57,383 nucleotides of DNA from Saccharopolyspora shandongensis (GCF_900106995.1 NZ_FNOK01000025.1:73903-131285); one strand, 5' to 3'. Positions 17,638 to 26,454 are shown, numbered from the stretch's first letter. Numbers and translations are program-made. Notes: generated by a model from the letters alone, not told the origin.

Positions 17638-18572
17638 ACAAGACCCTCCGCATCGGCACCCGCGGCAGCGCCCTCGCGATGGCGCAGTCGTCGAACGTCG
17701 CCGAGGAGCTGGAGAAGGCGGGTTACCCGACCCAGCTGGTCGCGGTGAAGACCCCCGGCGACCTCTCGATGGCGCCGATCGCCGAGATCGGCGTCGGCGT
17801 GTTCACCTCGGCGCTGCGCGAGGCGCTGGCCGCCGGCGAGGTGGACGTCGCGGTGCACTCCTTCAAAGACCTGCCGACCGAACCGGACCCCCGGTTGTCG
17901 CTGGCCGCCGTCCCGGTCCGGGAGGACCCGCGGGACGCGCTGGTGGCACGGGACGGTCTGACGCTCGGCGAATTGCCCCCGGGGTCCGTTGTGGGCACCG
18001 GTTCGCCGCGCCGCGCCAGCCAGCTCCGGGCCCTCGGCCTGGGGCTGGAGGTGCGCAGCATCCGCGGCAATGTGGACACCCGCCTGCGGAAGGTGACCGA
18101 CGGTGAGCTGGACGCCGTCGTGCTCGCCCGAGCCGGGCTGGCCCGTGTGGGCCGGCTTGCGGTGATCACGGAAACGCTCGATCCACTGCAGATGCTGCCC
18201 GCGCCCGCCCAGGGCGCGCTCGCAGTGGAATGCCGCGTCGATGACGTGGACACCGAGCACCTGCTGCAGTCCGTTTTGGACGATCAGGCCAGCCGCGCCG
18301 CGGTGGCCGCCGAGCGCGCCATGTTGTCCGCGCTCGAAGCGGGCTGTAGCGCGCCGGTCGGCGCGCTGGCCGAAGTGGTGGATGACCTCGACGAGGACGG
18401 GCGCGTGGCGCTGCGGCTGTCCGTGCGAGGGGTGGTGGCGACCGACGACGATCAGTTGGTGCGCGCCTCCGCCACTGGTGAGACGACCGCCGCCGAGCAG
18501 CTGGGCCGGGAATTGGCCGCCCAGTTGCTGGAAGCCAGGGCCGCTTTGCTCAGCGGACCTGGCAGTAGTTGA
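17634..18572 (+). CDS. hemC: Hydroxymethylbilane synthase (porphobilinogen deaminase)
   Basis: The 312-residue enzyme joins four porphobilinogens. Signatures are RIGTRGSALAMAQ at the N-terminus, VHSFKDLPTE with the active Lys/Asp pair region, GTGSPRRASQLRAL for substrate binding, RGNVDTRLRK, and the dipyrromethane-cofactor Cys in EAGCSAPVGA. A TTG start overlaps the hemA stop as TTGA, with GGTGAGG 4 bases upstream. It overlaps hemD closely. Confidence 0.97.
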   Translation: MNKTLRIGTRGSALAMAQSSNVAEELEKAGYPTQLVAVKTPGDLSMAPIAEIGVGVFTSALREALAAGEVDVAVHSFKDLPTEPDPRLSLAAVPVREDPRDALVARDGLTLGELPPGSVVGTGSPRRASQLRALGLGLEVRSIRGNVDTRLRKVTDGELDAVVLARAGLARVGRLAVITETLDPLQMLPAPAQGALAVECRVDDVDTEHLLQSVLDDQASRAAVAAERAMLSALEAGCSAPVGALAEVVDDLDEDGRVALRLSVRGVVATDDDQLVRASATGETTAAEQLGRELAAQLLEARAALLSGPGSS

Positions 18573-18586
18573 TGGGGAGTGCCCTG

Positions 18587-20119
18587 ATGACCCGAGCACG
18601 TAAGACCCCCGGACGGATTGCTTTCGTGGGCTCCGGTCCCGGTGACGCGGGACTGCTCACCGTTCGGGGCCGGAATGTGATCACCCGCGCAGCGCTGCTG
18701 GTGACCGACCCGGACGTACCCGCCGACATCGTCGGACAGGCAGCCGACGGCGCCGAGGTCCGCCCCGCCGTGGGCGACCCGGCGGACGTGGCCAAGGACC
18801 TGGTGAACGAGGCCTCGACCGGTCGCACCGTGGTGCGGTTGGTCGCGGGCGACCCGCTGACCGCCGACGCGGTGGTCCGCGAGGTCCAGGAGGTCGCCAA
18901 GACCGGCGCCGCCTTCGACATCATCCCCGGCGTCGCCGGCGGCAGCGCGGTTCCGGCCTACGCCGGCGTCGCGCTGGGCGCGGTGCACACCGAGGTCGAT
19001 GTCCGCGGCGACGTGGACTGGGCCTCGCTGGCCGCGGTGCCCGGCGCGCTGGTGCTGCACACCACCGGCAGCCACTTGGCCGAGGCCGCCTCGCGCCTGG
19101 TCGAGCACGGCAGGCCGGCGACGACCGCCGTGGCGGTGACCGCCTCCGGCACCACCGTGCAGCAGCGCACGATCGACACGACGCTGGCCTCGCTGGCCGC
19201 CGACGCGGGTGAGCTGCAGGGCCACCTGGTGGTGACCATCGGCGACATCGTGTCCGAGCGCGGCAAGCTGTCCTGGTGGGAGTCGCGCGCCCTGTACGGC
19301 TGGAAGGTCCTGGTGCCGCGCACCAAGGAGCAGGCCGGCGTGATGAGCGACCGGCTGTGGTCGCACGGCGCGGTCTCGCACGAGGTGCCAACGATCTCCG
19401 TCGAGCCGCCGCGCAGCCCCGCGCAGATGGAGCGCGCGGTCAAGGGCCTGGTCGACGGCCGCTACCAGTGGGTGGTGTTCACCTCGGCGAACGCGGTCCG
19501 CGCGGTGTGGGAGAAGTTCGGCGAGTTCGGGCTGGACGCCCGGGCGTTCTCCGGCGTGAAGATCGCCTGCGTCGGCGAGGCCACCGCGGAGAAGGTCCGC
19601 TCCTTCGGGATCATCCCGGAGCTGCTGCCCGCCGGTGACCAGTCCAGCGATGGCCTGCTGCAGGAGTTCCCGCCGCACGACGACATCCTCGACCCGGTCG
19701 ACCGGGTGCTGCTGCCGCGGGCGGACATCGCCACCGAGACGCTGTCGGCCGGGCTGCGCGAGCGCGGCTGGGAGGTCGACGACGTGACGGCCTACCGCAC
19801 GGTCCGCGCGGCGCCGCCGCCGGCCGAGACCCGCGAGATGATCAAGACCGGCGGGTTCGACGCGGTGTGCTTCACCTCGTCGTCCACCGTCCGGAACCTG
19901 GTCGGCATCGCGGGCAAGCCGCACGCCCGGACGCTGGTGGCGTGCATCGGTCCGAACACCGCGGAGACGGCGAAGGAGTTCGGCCTGCGGGTCGACGTCC
20001 AGCCGGAGATCCCGCGGGTGGAGGACCTGGTGGACGCGCTGGCCGAGCACGCTGCCCGGCTCCGCGCGGAGGGCGCGCTGCCGCCGCCGCGCAAGGCCAA
20101 GCGGGCTCGCCGCAGCTGA
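18587..20119 (+). CDS. hemD: Uroporphyrinogen-III synthase fused to a degenerate SUMT-like domain
   Basis: The 510-residue fusion carries a tetrapyrrole-methylase-like domain (1-~235: GSGPGDAGLLTVRG, VVRLVAGDPLTAD, IIPGVAGGSAVPAYAGVALG) and a HemD domain (~236-490: VLVPRTKEQAG, WVVFTSANAVRAVWE, VACIGPNTAETA). HemD closes hydroxymethylbilane to uroporphyrinogen III. In the first domain the usual KGGDPFVFGRG reads VAGDPLTADAV and the PLTHR motif is lost, so methylation activity is doubtful, as in other actinobacterial HemD fusions. The start at 18587 has GGGGAG about 8 bases upstream; an ATG at 18572 overlapping hemC is possible. A basic tail KAKRARRS ends the protein. Confidence 0.9.
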   Translation: MTRARKTPGRIAFVGSGPGDAGLLTVRGRNVITRAALLVTDPDVPADIVGQAADGAEVRPAVGDPADVAKDLVNEASTGRTVVRLVAGDPLTADAVVREVQEVAKTGAAFDIIPGVAGGSAVPAYAGVALGAVHTEVDVRGDVDWASLAAVPGALVLHTTGSHLAEAASRLVEHGRPATTAVAVTASGTTVQQRTIDTTLASLAADAGELQGHLVVTIGDIVSERGKLSWWESRALYGWKVLVPRTKEQAGVMSDRLWSHGAVSHEVPTISVEPPRSPAQMERAVKGLVDGRYQWVVFTSANAVRAVWEKFGEFGLDARAFSGVKIACVGEATAEKVRSFGIIPELLPAGDQSSDGLLQEFPPHDDILDPVDRVLLPRADIATETLSAGLRERGWEVDDVTAYRTVRAAPPPAETREMIKTGGFDAVCFTSSSTVRNLVGIAGKPHARTLVACIGPNTAETAKEFGLRVDVQPEIPRVEDLVDALAEHAARLRAEGALPPPRKAKRARRS

Positions 20120-20131
20120 TTTTCCGAGTGG

Positions 20132-20170
20132 AGGGCGCCTTCGACCGGCATGGCCGGGCGGAGGCGCCCT
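20132..20170 (+). terminator. Terminator of rex-hemACD
   Basis: AGGGCGCCT at 20132-20140 pairs with AGGCGCCCT at 20162-20170, with an inner CCGGC/GCCGG stem at 20145-20157. It begins 12 bases after the hemD stop. Confidence 0.7.
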
Positions 20171-20199
20171 TCGCTTTGCGGGGCATCTTGAGCGGCTCT

Positions 20200-20249
20200 G
20201 GGTCGTGAGCGTTTTGGGCTGCCATAGCGCTCCAAAACACTCACGACCC
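20200..20249. terminator. Terminator facing the HEAT-repeat gene
   Basis: GGGTCGTGAG (20200-20209) pairs with CTCACGACCC (20240-20249), extended by GTTTTGG/CCAAAAC after one mismatch. It lies between converging genes and probably ends the minus-strand transcript. Confidence 0.75.
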
Positions 20250-20297
20250 CGTCGCCAGCGGAAACGCCGACCACGGAAGTCCGGGGCGGCAGCTCGT

Positions 20298-22043
20298 TCA
20301 GAAGGCCTCGTCGATGCCGTTGCGCTTGCAGAACTCGGACAGCTTCTCGGGATCGGCGAAGAGGTACGTGGTCGAAGCGTTCCCGACCTCGACGAACCGG
20401 CGCGGGTCGCTCGGGTCGGCCGGGCGGAGGGCGTGGGCCATCCCCGCGGTGACCTCGATGTCGAGGTAGTCGCCGTTGTCCTCGGTGTCCCAGGAGTGCG
20501 ACGAGCCGCCGTGGACGAAGGAGAACCGGAACCCCTCGGATTCCTCTTCGTCGATCTCGATCGCGTCGCCGTCTTCATCGATGCCGACCAGCTCGACGTC
20601 GGAGACCTCCACGGTGCCGCCGGCGGCACCGACGAACTCGGCCAGGAGGTCAACGTAGCTCGGCGGGTAGGACCCGGAATCCGGGTCGAAGTCGACCGAA
20701 CGGCCCGCCCGCTCGAACACCGCCAGCAGCAGGTCGTACGGCGACACCGGGCCGGGGGCCAGCTCGTCGGCGACCTCCGCCGCCCACTCCGGGACCAGGC
20801 CGAGAACGGTCAGCTCCGCGGCGAGGTCGCGGGCCGGTGCGGCGTGCGTGACCAGGCTGCGCAGGCGGGGCAGATCCTCGTCGTGCTCGTCGCGTTCGGC
20901 GAGCTTCTCGACGGCCCGCGTGGCCGCCGACATCGCGATGGGCCCGCCGATGCGGACCAGCGCATCGCAGAAATCCCACGGGGATCGCCGCGCGGCATTC
21001 TTGACGATTCGCACCACCAGTTCGGCGACTTCGGGATCGGCCGATCCGCGGTAGCGCTCGCTGAGCACCTCGATCGCTTCCTCCGGGAACCGCGTCCAGT
21101 GCTCCCGGGCGTGGCGCTCGGCGAGGCCGGAGTCCAGCGCCGCGATGGCCTCCAGCGCCTTGCCCGGCGCATCCCGGTGCGGTGATTCCAGCGCTACTTT
21201 CTCCAGCAGCGGCAGGCTTTCCCGGCCGCGGCCGGCCAGAGCGTCCACTGTGCACCGGGTATCGCCGTTCATGAGCCGGTCGGCGCACCGCTCCAGCGCC
21301 CACTCGTAAACTCCCGGCTCTGCTCTCGCGGCGATCGCAGCCAGGGCATCCGCGGGCCACTGCGCGTGGTCGATCGGCAGGTCCAGCCACCGGCGCACCT
21401 GGTCGGCCACCTCCCGGCCGGGCGAGGTTCCGGCGGCCGCGTTCAGCAGCACCCAAGCCGTCGAAGTGCGTTCCTCGCTGCTCGGCAGCTCGTCGATCGC
21501 CGACTGCGCCAGCCGCAGCAACCGCGGTCCGGCTGCGGCGATGCGGAGGATGCCGAGCGTGGCGGCGGCGCTGCGGCGCACCGCCTCGTCGTCGGAGCCC
21601 AGCATTTCCAGCAGCCACGGGGCGAGCAGATCTTCGTGCTCGGCGAGCGCCGCCGAACCGGATTCGTCCGCGCCGATCCGGAGGGCGGAGGCCGTGTCCT
21701 CCCAGCGAGCGGGGTCGGCCACCAGATCGGCGAGCAGGTCGCCGGCGGCCTCGTCCCGAAGGCGAGCGAGAGCCACGGTGGCGAACGTCCGGTCCCAGCC
21801 CGCGCCGGACCGGGCGGCCGCCCGCAGCTCGGCGCGATCCTCCTGGGTCATCGCGGCGAGCAGCCGCAGATCTGTCGCGTCGTGGAAGGAGATGTCGCCG
21901 GGATTCGCGAGCATCGCGGCCAGGCGCGACGGCCGAGCGGTCAAGTCCTGCTCCAGGTGCAATCGATCGAACAGATGTGTGGAAGCTAGCAACCTCCAGG
22001 CCCGGAGAACGGGGTTTTGGCCGGGATTGGCGAGGGTGGGCAC
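20298..22043 (-). CDS. Large protein with HEAT-like repeats, function unknown
   Basis: I do not recognise a named family for this 581-residue protein. Residues ~60-420 are almost all helical, with repeating Ala/Leu-rich pairs (for example AVRRSAAATLGILRIAAAGP and DAPGKALEAIAALDSGLAE) that look like HEAT or armadillo-type repeats. The last ~125 residues differ: acidic, beta-rich, with VELVGIDEDGDAIEIDEEES and FVHGGSSHSWDTEDN. No signal peptide, membrane helix or catalytic motif is visible. It is inserted on the opposite strand between hemD and hemB, which are adjacent in mycobacteria as I recall. GTG start. It may be a scaffold or binding protein. Confidence 0.75.
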   Translation of the reverse strand: MPTLANPGQNPVLRAWRLLASTHLFDRLHLEQDLTARPSRLAAMLANPGDISFHDATDLRLLAAMTQEDRAELRAAARSGAGWDRTFATVALARLRDEAAGDLLADLVADPARWEDTASALRIGADESGSAALAEHEDLLAPWLLEMLGSDDEAVRRSAAATLGILRIAAAGPRLLRLAQSAIDELPSSEERTSTAWVLLNAAAGTSPGREVADQVRRWLDLPIDHAQWPADALAAIAARAEPGVYEWALERCADRLMNGDTRCTVDALAGRGRESLPLLEKVALESPHRDAPGKALEAIAALDSGLAERHAREHWTRFPEEAIEVLSERYRGSADPEVAELVVRIVKNAARRSPWDFCDALVRIGGPIAMSAATRAVEKLAERDEHDEDLPRLRSLVTHAAPARDLAAELTVLGLVPEWAAEVADELAPGPVSPYDLLLAVFERAGRSVDFDPDSGSYPPSYVDLLAEFVGAAGGTVEVSDVELVGIDEDGDAIEIDEEESEGFRFSFVHGGSSHSWDTEDNGDYLDIEVTAGMAHALRPADPSDPRRFVEVGNASTTYLFADPEKLSEFCKRNGIDEAF

Positions 22044-22146
22044 TCACGACCTGTCTAAGGGCAGGCCGAGCCCTCGGGACGTCCGTTCTGCCGGATCGCT
22101 ACGCTCGGGGTATCACCCCGCCGAGCCTGTTTGGGGAGCCGCTGTC

Positions 22147-23130
22147 ATGTACCCCTCGCACCGTCCGCGCCGACTGCGTCGCAACCCCGCGCTGCGCCGA
22201 CTGGTTTCCGAGACCTCCGTGGAGCCCCGCCACCTGGTGCTGCCGATGTTCGTCCGCGAGGGCGCGAACGAACCGGCGCCGATCCCGTCGATGCCGGGCG
22301 TCCTGCAGCACAGCCGCGACTCGCTGCGCAAGGCCGCGGTCGACGCCGTCAACGCCGGTGTCGGCGGGCTGATGCTCTTCGGCGTGCCGACCACGCACGA
22401 CGCCGAGGGCTCCGGCGCGGTCGACCCGGACGGCATCCTCAACGTCGCGCTCCGCGACCTGCACTCCGAGCTCGGCGACGACACCGTGCTGATGGCCGAC
22501 CTGTGCCTGGACGAGTTCACCGACCACGGGCACTGCGGCGTCCTGGACGAGGACGGCAACGTCGACAACGACCGCACGCTGCAGATCTACGGCGAGATGG
22601 CCGTGGTCCAGGCCCAGTCCGGGGCCCACGTGGTGGGCCCGAGCGGCATGATGGACGGCCAGGTCGGCGTGATCCGCGACTCGCTGGACGCGACCGGTTT
22701 CGGCGACACCTCGATCCTGGCCTACTCGGCGAAGTACGCCTCCGCCTTCTTCGGCCCGTTCCGCGACGCGGTGGACTCGCAGCTCAAGGGCGACCGCAAG
22801 ACCTACCAGCAGGACCCGGCCAACGGCCGGGAGGCGCTGCGCGAGGCCGATCTGGACCTCGCCGAGGGCGCCGACATGGTGATGGTAAAGCCCGCGATGT
22901 CCTACCTGGACGTGCTGCGCGACATCGCCGGCGTGGCCGACGTGCCGGTGGCCGCCTACCAGGTGTCCGGCGAGTACTCGATGATCGAGGCCGCGGTCGC
23001 CAACGGCTGGCTGGACCGGCAGCGCACCGTGCTGGAAACCCTGACCTCGATCCGGCGGGCCGGCGCCGACATTGTCCTGACCTACTGGGCGGCCGAAGCC
23101 GCGCGCTGGCTGCAGGACGCGCGGGCATGA
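22147..23130 (+). CDS. hemB: Delta-aminolevulinic acid dehydratase (porphobilinogen synthase)
   Basis: The 327-residue enzyme condenses two aminolevulinates to porphobilinogen. Signatures are LVLPMFVREG, the metal region DLCLDEFTDHGHCG, YSAKYASAFFGPFRDA with one Schiff-base Lys, and MVKPAMSYLDVLRD with the second. Two of the three zinc Cys are replaced (DLCLDE), so it should be of the Mg-dependent, non-zinc type. GGGGAG precedes the ATG. The stop overlaps the next gene as ATGA. Confidence 0.97.
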   Translation: MYPSHRPRRLRRNPALRRLVSETSVEPRHLVLPMFVREGANEPAPIPSMPGVLQHSRDSLRKAAVDAVNAGVGGLMLFGVPTTHDAEGSGAVDPDGILNVALRDLHSELGDDTVLMADLCLDEFTDHGHCGVLDEDGNVDNDRTLQIYGEMAVVQAQSGAHVVGPSGMMDGQVGVIRDSLDATGFGDTSILAYSAKYASAFFGPFRDAVDSQLKGDRKTYQQDPANGREALREADLDLAEGADMVMVKPAMSYLDVLRDIAGVADVPVAAYQVSGEYSMIEAAVANGWLDRQRTVLETLTSIRRAGADIVLTYWAAEAARWLQDARA

Positions 23131-23717
23131 CGGACCTGGGGCAGCGGGTGGACGCGTTCGGCCGACCGGTACCCGAGCCGGAGCCACCGTCGGCGCCGCA
23201 GGCGCTGCAGACGGCGAAGTGGCTGTGGCTCGGATCGGTGCTGCTCGGCGTCGTGCAGGCGTTCGTCCAGCTCCTCGACCGGCCGAAGCTGATCGCGGAA
23301 CTGCGCCACATCCAGCCGGGCATGACCACGCAGGACCTGGAGGCCGCGGCCAACAGCGGGATCATGTTCACGTTCCTGCTCAAGGCGCTGATCCTGCTGG
23401 TGTACCTGATGCTGTCCCGGCGGATGCTGGAAGGCCGCAACTGGGCGCGCGTCGTGCTCACCGTCTTCGGCGGCTTCGGGATCTTCAACGCGCTGATCAC
23501 GGTGCTCACCGTCTCGCTGGTCGGCGGGGAGCTGATCCGCCAGATCACCGGCGTCGGGATCACCGGTGCGGACGTAGCGTTCTCGCTGGTCGTGATGCTC
23601 GTCCAGCTCGCCGCGATCGTGTTCATGTACCGCCCGGAGGCGAACCGGTTCTTCCACGCGGTGCGCAACCGCCGCATCGGTAACGCAACGGGTCGGCCAG
23701 GTAACGGTTGGTCATAA
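23127..23717 (+). CDS. W-A-R membrane family protein 1
   Basis: The 196-residue protein has four predicted membrane helices: KWLWLGSVLLGVVQAFVQLL, MFTFLLKALILLVYLMLSRR, VVLTVFGGFGIFNALITVLT and the last near VVMLVQLAAIVFMYRP. Between helices 2 and 3 stands LEGRNWARVVLT, and after helix 4 PEANRFFHAV. Both motifs recur in the next four genes. The start overlaps the hemB stop by 4 bases, so translation is coupled. It sits where Rv0513, a membrane protein, follows hemB. Function unknown. Confidence 0.8.
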   Translation: MTDLGQRVDAFGRPVPEPEPPSAPQALQTAKWLWLGSVLLGVVQAFVQLLDRPKLIAELRHIQPGMTTQDLEAAANSGIMFTFLLKALILLVYLMLSRRMLEGRNWARVVLTVFGGFGIFNALITVLTVSLVGGELIRQITGVGITGADVAFSLVVMLVQLAAIVFMYRPEANRFFHAVRNRRIGNATGRPGNGWS

Positions 23718-23757
23718 CGCCTGGACGTCGGCCTCCGCGATTCCTAACCTGGAGCAG

Positions 23758-24273
23758 GTGACACCGCCGCAGGAACCAGAGCGCGACCCGCAGGTGCCCG
23801 GCCACGAGCCCTCCGGGCCGTGGCGGCCGACCACGATCAACTACGCCTTCTGGTCTGGGATCGCCAGCGCGGTGGTGGGCTTCGCGATCCTGGCGGCATC
23901 GTTCCTGCTGGTGTCCGACGCCGAACTGCAGGCGGTGCTGGAGGAGACCGCCGCGCAGGGCCAGCCGATCACGATGGACCAGGCGCGCAGCATCTACCAG
24001 GCGGTGCTGGTGATGGTGGTCGTGATCGTGGTGGTCATCGCGGCGTTGTGGATCATGTTCCTGTTCTTCATGCGCCGCGGGCGGAACTGGGCCCGGATCG
24101 TCATCACGGTGATCGGCGCGGTGTGGATCCTGCTCACGATCCCGTCGGTGGCCAGCGGCAGCATCGTGGCCTCGCTGCTGTCCTTGCTGCAGCTGCTGGC
24201 CGTGGCGGCGACCATCGCCTTCGCGTACCTCGCGCCGTCGAACCAGTACTTCCAGCTCGGCCGGCACCGGTGA
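23758..24273 (+). CDS. W-A-R membrane family protein 2
   Basis: This 171-residue paralogue has four helices, the signature RRGRNWARIVITV between helices 2 and 3, and LAPSNQYFQ after helix 4. The N-terminus is a short Pro-rich tail with PQEPERDP. Its GTG lies 7 bases after TAACCT (23745-23750), though GGAG in between could also serve as ribosome binding site. No substrate or partner can be inferred. Confidence 0.78.
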   Translation: MTPPQEPERDPQVPGHEPSGPWRPTTINYAFWSGIASAVVGFAILAASFLLVSDAELQAVLEETAAQGQPITMDQARSIYQAVLVMVVVIVVVIAALWIMFLFFMRRGRNWARIVITVIGAVWILLTIPSVASGSIVASLLSLLQLLAVAATIAFAYLAPSNQYFQLGRHR

Positions 24274-24320
24274 GCGCATTTCCGATACGTCGGGATGGTC
24301 CGCTGTATTAGTGTTTTCGG

Positions 24321-24884
24321 GTGACGTCGCCCCAGAACCCTTGGCAGCAGAACCCGAACCCGCAGCCCGCGGGCTATCCGCAGGCGCCGATGGGGTATCC
24401 GCAGCAGGTGCCTGGTGGGAAGCCGCGCCTGCCCGGCACCGTGAACTTCGCGAGCATCCTCGGGCTGGTGGTGCCGCCGCTGTCCGCGGTGCTGAGCGTC
24501 ATCAGCTTCGTGGTCCTGCTCGTCATGCTCAGCGACTACCTGGAGAGCACCTGGTCGGTCTTGGCGGTGAGCGCCTTCTTCACCGTTGCCGCGGTGGTGT
24601 GCGCCGTCCTCTGGATCGTCTTCTCGCTGGTGATGCGCCGCGGGCGCGGTTGGGCGCGGATCGCGCTGGTGGTCCTGGCCGTCCTCTGGCTGCTCTACGA
24701 CCTCTACTCGATCGTCTCGTTCTTCCTGACGGTCGGCGGCGACTTCGGGTCGGCCATCAGCCAGCCGACCGTGATCATCGGCATGGTCCAGATGTTCCTC
24801 GTGATCGTGACGACGGTGCTTTTCCTCGTGCTGGTCTTCCTGAAGCCGTCGAACGACTACTTCAAGGCCATGCAGGGCAGGTGA
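24321..24884 (+). CDS. W-A-R membrane family protein 3
   Basis: This 187-residue paralogue starts with PQNPWQQNPNPQPAGYPQ, a Pro/Gln/Tyr-rich cytoplasmic tail, then four helices with RRGRGWARIALVV between helices 2 and 3 and LKPSNDYFKAM at the end. The GTG follows TAGTGT (24309-24314) by 6 bases with no Shine-Dalgarno, so a leaderless transcript is likely. It is closest to the next gene, with which it shares the tail style and KPSN ending. Confidence 0.8.
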   Translation: MTSPQNPWQQNPNPQPAGYPQAPMGYPQQVPGGKPRLPGTVNFASILGLVVPPLSAVLSVISFVVLLVMLSDYLESTWSVLAVSAFFTVAAVVCAVLWIVFSLVMRRGRGWARIALVVLAVLWLLYDLYSIVSFFLTVGGDFGSAISQPTVIIGMVQMFLVIVTTVLFLVLVFLKPSNDYFKAMQGR

Positions 24885-24899
24885 GTTTGACCAACCAAG

Positions 24900-24929
24900 T
24901 GGACAGCGGGTCTGCCCTGTTCATACTGT
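24900..24929 (+). promoter_or_regulatory. Promoter of W-A-R gene 4
   Basis: TGGACA at 24900-24905 and TACTGT at 24924-24929, 18 bases apart, make a good sigma-A-type promoter. The GTG is 7 bases beyond the -10, which predicts a leaderless mRNA. Confidence 0.5.
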
Positions 24930-24936
24930 TTGCCGC

Positions 24937-25608
24937 GTGACTCCACCGCAAAATCCTTGGCAACAAGGTGGGTACCCGCAGGGCGGGACTCCCTCCGGCG
25001 GTTTTCCGCAGCAATACCCGCAGGGCGGGTTTTCGCAGTACCCGCAGTCGAATCCGTTCGCGGCGCCACCGGTGCCCGCGCAGGAGCTGATGTCGTTCCA
25101 GCGGCCGATCACCGTCGAGATCGCGTTCTGGATCGCGGTCGTCGTGCCGCTGGTCGCCACGGTGCTCTCCGTGCTGAGCTACCTGATGCTGCAGGGCTTC
25201 GTGAACGACTCCATCGCCGGCACCAGCGGTGACTCGGACATCGACCGGCAGATCGCGTCCATCGCCAACGGCTTCCTGCTGTTCTTCTTCGTGGTCCTCA
25301 CGATCATCTACCTGATCCTGACCGGGCTGTGGATCCTCTTCGGCTTCAAGATGCGAGCCGGGAAGAACTGGGCGCGGATCACGCTCACGGTCCTCGCCGG
25401 CATCTGGATGCTGGTCGGCGTCATCAGCCTGATCCAGGGCGGCAGCATGACGATGACCGGCGACCTGGACGAGCAGCAGCTGCCCGGCTCGTTCTTCGCG
25501 TTGTCCTACAGCCAGACCGGGCTCGGCCTGGTGGGGATGCTCGTGTTCGTCGCGCTGGTCTACCTGAAGCCGTCGAACTGGTACTTCAAGGCGACGAGCC
25601 GGTTCTGA
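24937..25608 (+). CDS. W-A-R membrane family protein 4
   Basis: This 223-residue paralogue has the longest N-terminal tail (PQNPWQQGGYPQGG and further PQGG/QYPQ repeats, about 45 residues), four helices, RAGKNWARITLTV between helices 2 and 3, and YLKPSNWYFKAT at the end. A 25-residue extracytoplasmic loop with TSGDSDIDRQ separates helices 1 and 2. It has its own promoter and its stop overlaps the next start. Confidence 0.8.
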   Translation: MTPPQNPWQQGGYPQGGTPSGGFPQQYPQGGFSQYPQSNPFAAPPVPAQELMSFQRPITVEIAFWIAVVVPLVATVLSVLSYLMLQGFVNDSIAGTSGDSDIDRQIASIANGFLLFFFVVLTIIYLILTGLWILFGFKMRAGKNWARITLTVLAGIWMLVGVISLIQGGSMTMTGDLDEQQLPGSFFALSYSQTGLGLVGMLVFVALVYLKPSNWYFKATSRF

Positions 25609-26027
25609 TGGATTCGCCGCGACCACTGCGCCTCGCCATCGTCCTGTGGTGGGTGGTGGCGCTCGTCCTGGGGTTGCAGTCGGTGCTGATGTGGATTGGG
25701 CGCGGCGACCTGGCGGGGCGGTTGATCGCGCAGGACCAGGCCACGCCTGCGGACGCGGCCGACCGCGCGCAGCAGCTGCTCCTGGTGAACACGGGAATCG
25801 CGGTGGTGCTGGTGGCGGCCTACCTGGTGCTGGGGGCGTTGATGTTCCGGCGGCGCGCGTGGGCTCGCGGTGTGCTGTCGGGGTTCGCGGTCGTGCACCT
25901 GCTGATGTTGCTGGGCACCGGGGCGGTGTTCAGCGTGAACGTGATCGTGCTGATCCTCGGCGCGGCCGCCGCGGTGCTCATGTGGCGGCGCCCGAGCACG
26001 GACTGGCTGACGGGTGAGCATGACTGA
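25608..26027 (+). CDS. W-A-R membrane family protein 5 (short)
   Basis: The 139-residue protein is the shortest of the array and lacks the Pro-rich tail. It keeps four helices, a divergent signature RRRAWARGVLSGF, and WRRPSTDWL at the end in place of KPSNxYF. The start codon overlaps the previous stop (TGATG), so it is translated with gene 4. It is possibly a degenerate or specialised copy. Confidence 0.75.
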   Translation: MDSPRPLRLAIVLWWVVALVLGLQSVLMWIGRGDLAGRLIAQDQATPADAADRAQQLLLVNTGIAVVLVAAYLVLGALMFRRRAWARGVLSGFAVVHLLMLLGTGAVFSVNVIVLILGAAAAVLMWRRPSTDWLTGEHD

Positions 26028-26454
26028 ACCGGTGCTGTACTCGGAGCGCGGCAGCAGCTGGTGGCCGGTGCTGTGGGGGCCGGCGTTCGCGCTGCTCGGC
26101 CTCGGCGTCGAAGCGTTGACGCCGGGCCCGGTGAACGCGCCGCTCTGGGGGCTGGTCGGCGGTGGGCTCGCGGTCGCCGCCGCGATCTGGGTGTACGGCC
26201 GCCGCAAGCTCGTTTCGGTGCGGCTTACGCCCGCGCAGCTGGTGCTGGGGCGGGAAGAACTCGAGGTCGGCCGCATCGCGGCGGTCACCGACGTAGGCGC
26301 GCCGGTGGGGGCGCGGGTGCTCGGCGGGAGCTGGACGGTCCCGAAGGGAACCGGCGAGGTCCCGCTCCGGCTCGAACCCGACGAGGTGGTCCTGGCCTGG
26401 GCGAAGAACCCCGAAGCGCTGTCGTCGGCGCTCGCCCGGCTCGTGGAGAGGTGA
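26020..26454 (+). CDS. DUF3093-like membrane protein
   Basis: The 144-residue protein has two N-terminal helices (VLWGPAFALLGLGVEAL and LWGLVGGGLAVAAAIWVYG) after YSERGSSWW, then a soluble beta-rich domain with VRLTPAQLVLGREELEV and WTVPKGTGEVPLRLEPDEVVL. That layout fits DUF3093, an actinobacterial family without known function. It overlaps the previous gene; GTG at 26014 is an alternative start. Confidence 0.75.
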   Translation: MTEPVLYSERGSSWWPVLWGPAFALLGLGVEALTPGPVNAPLWGLVGGGLAVAAAIWVYGRRKLVSVRLTPAQLVLGREELEVGRIAAVTDVGAPVGARVLGGSWTVPKGTGEVPLRLEPDEVVLAWAKNPEALSSALARLVER

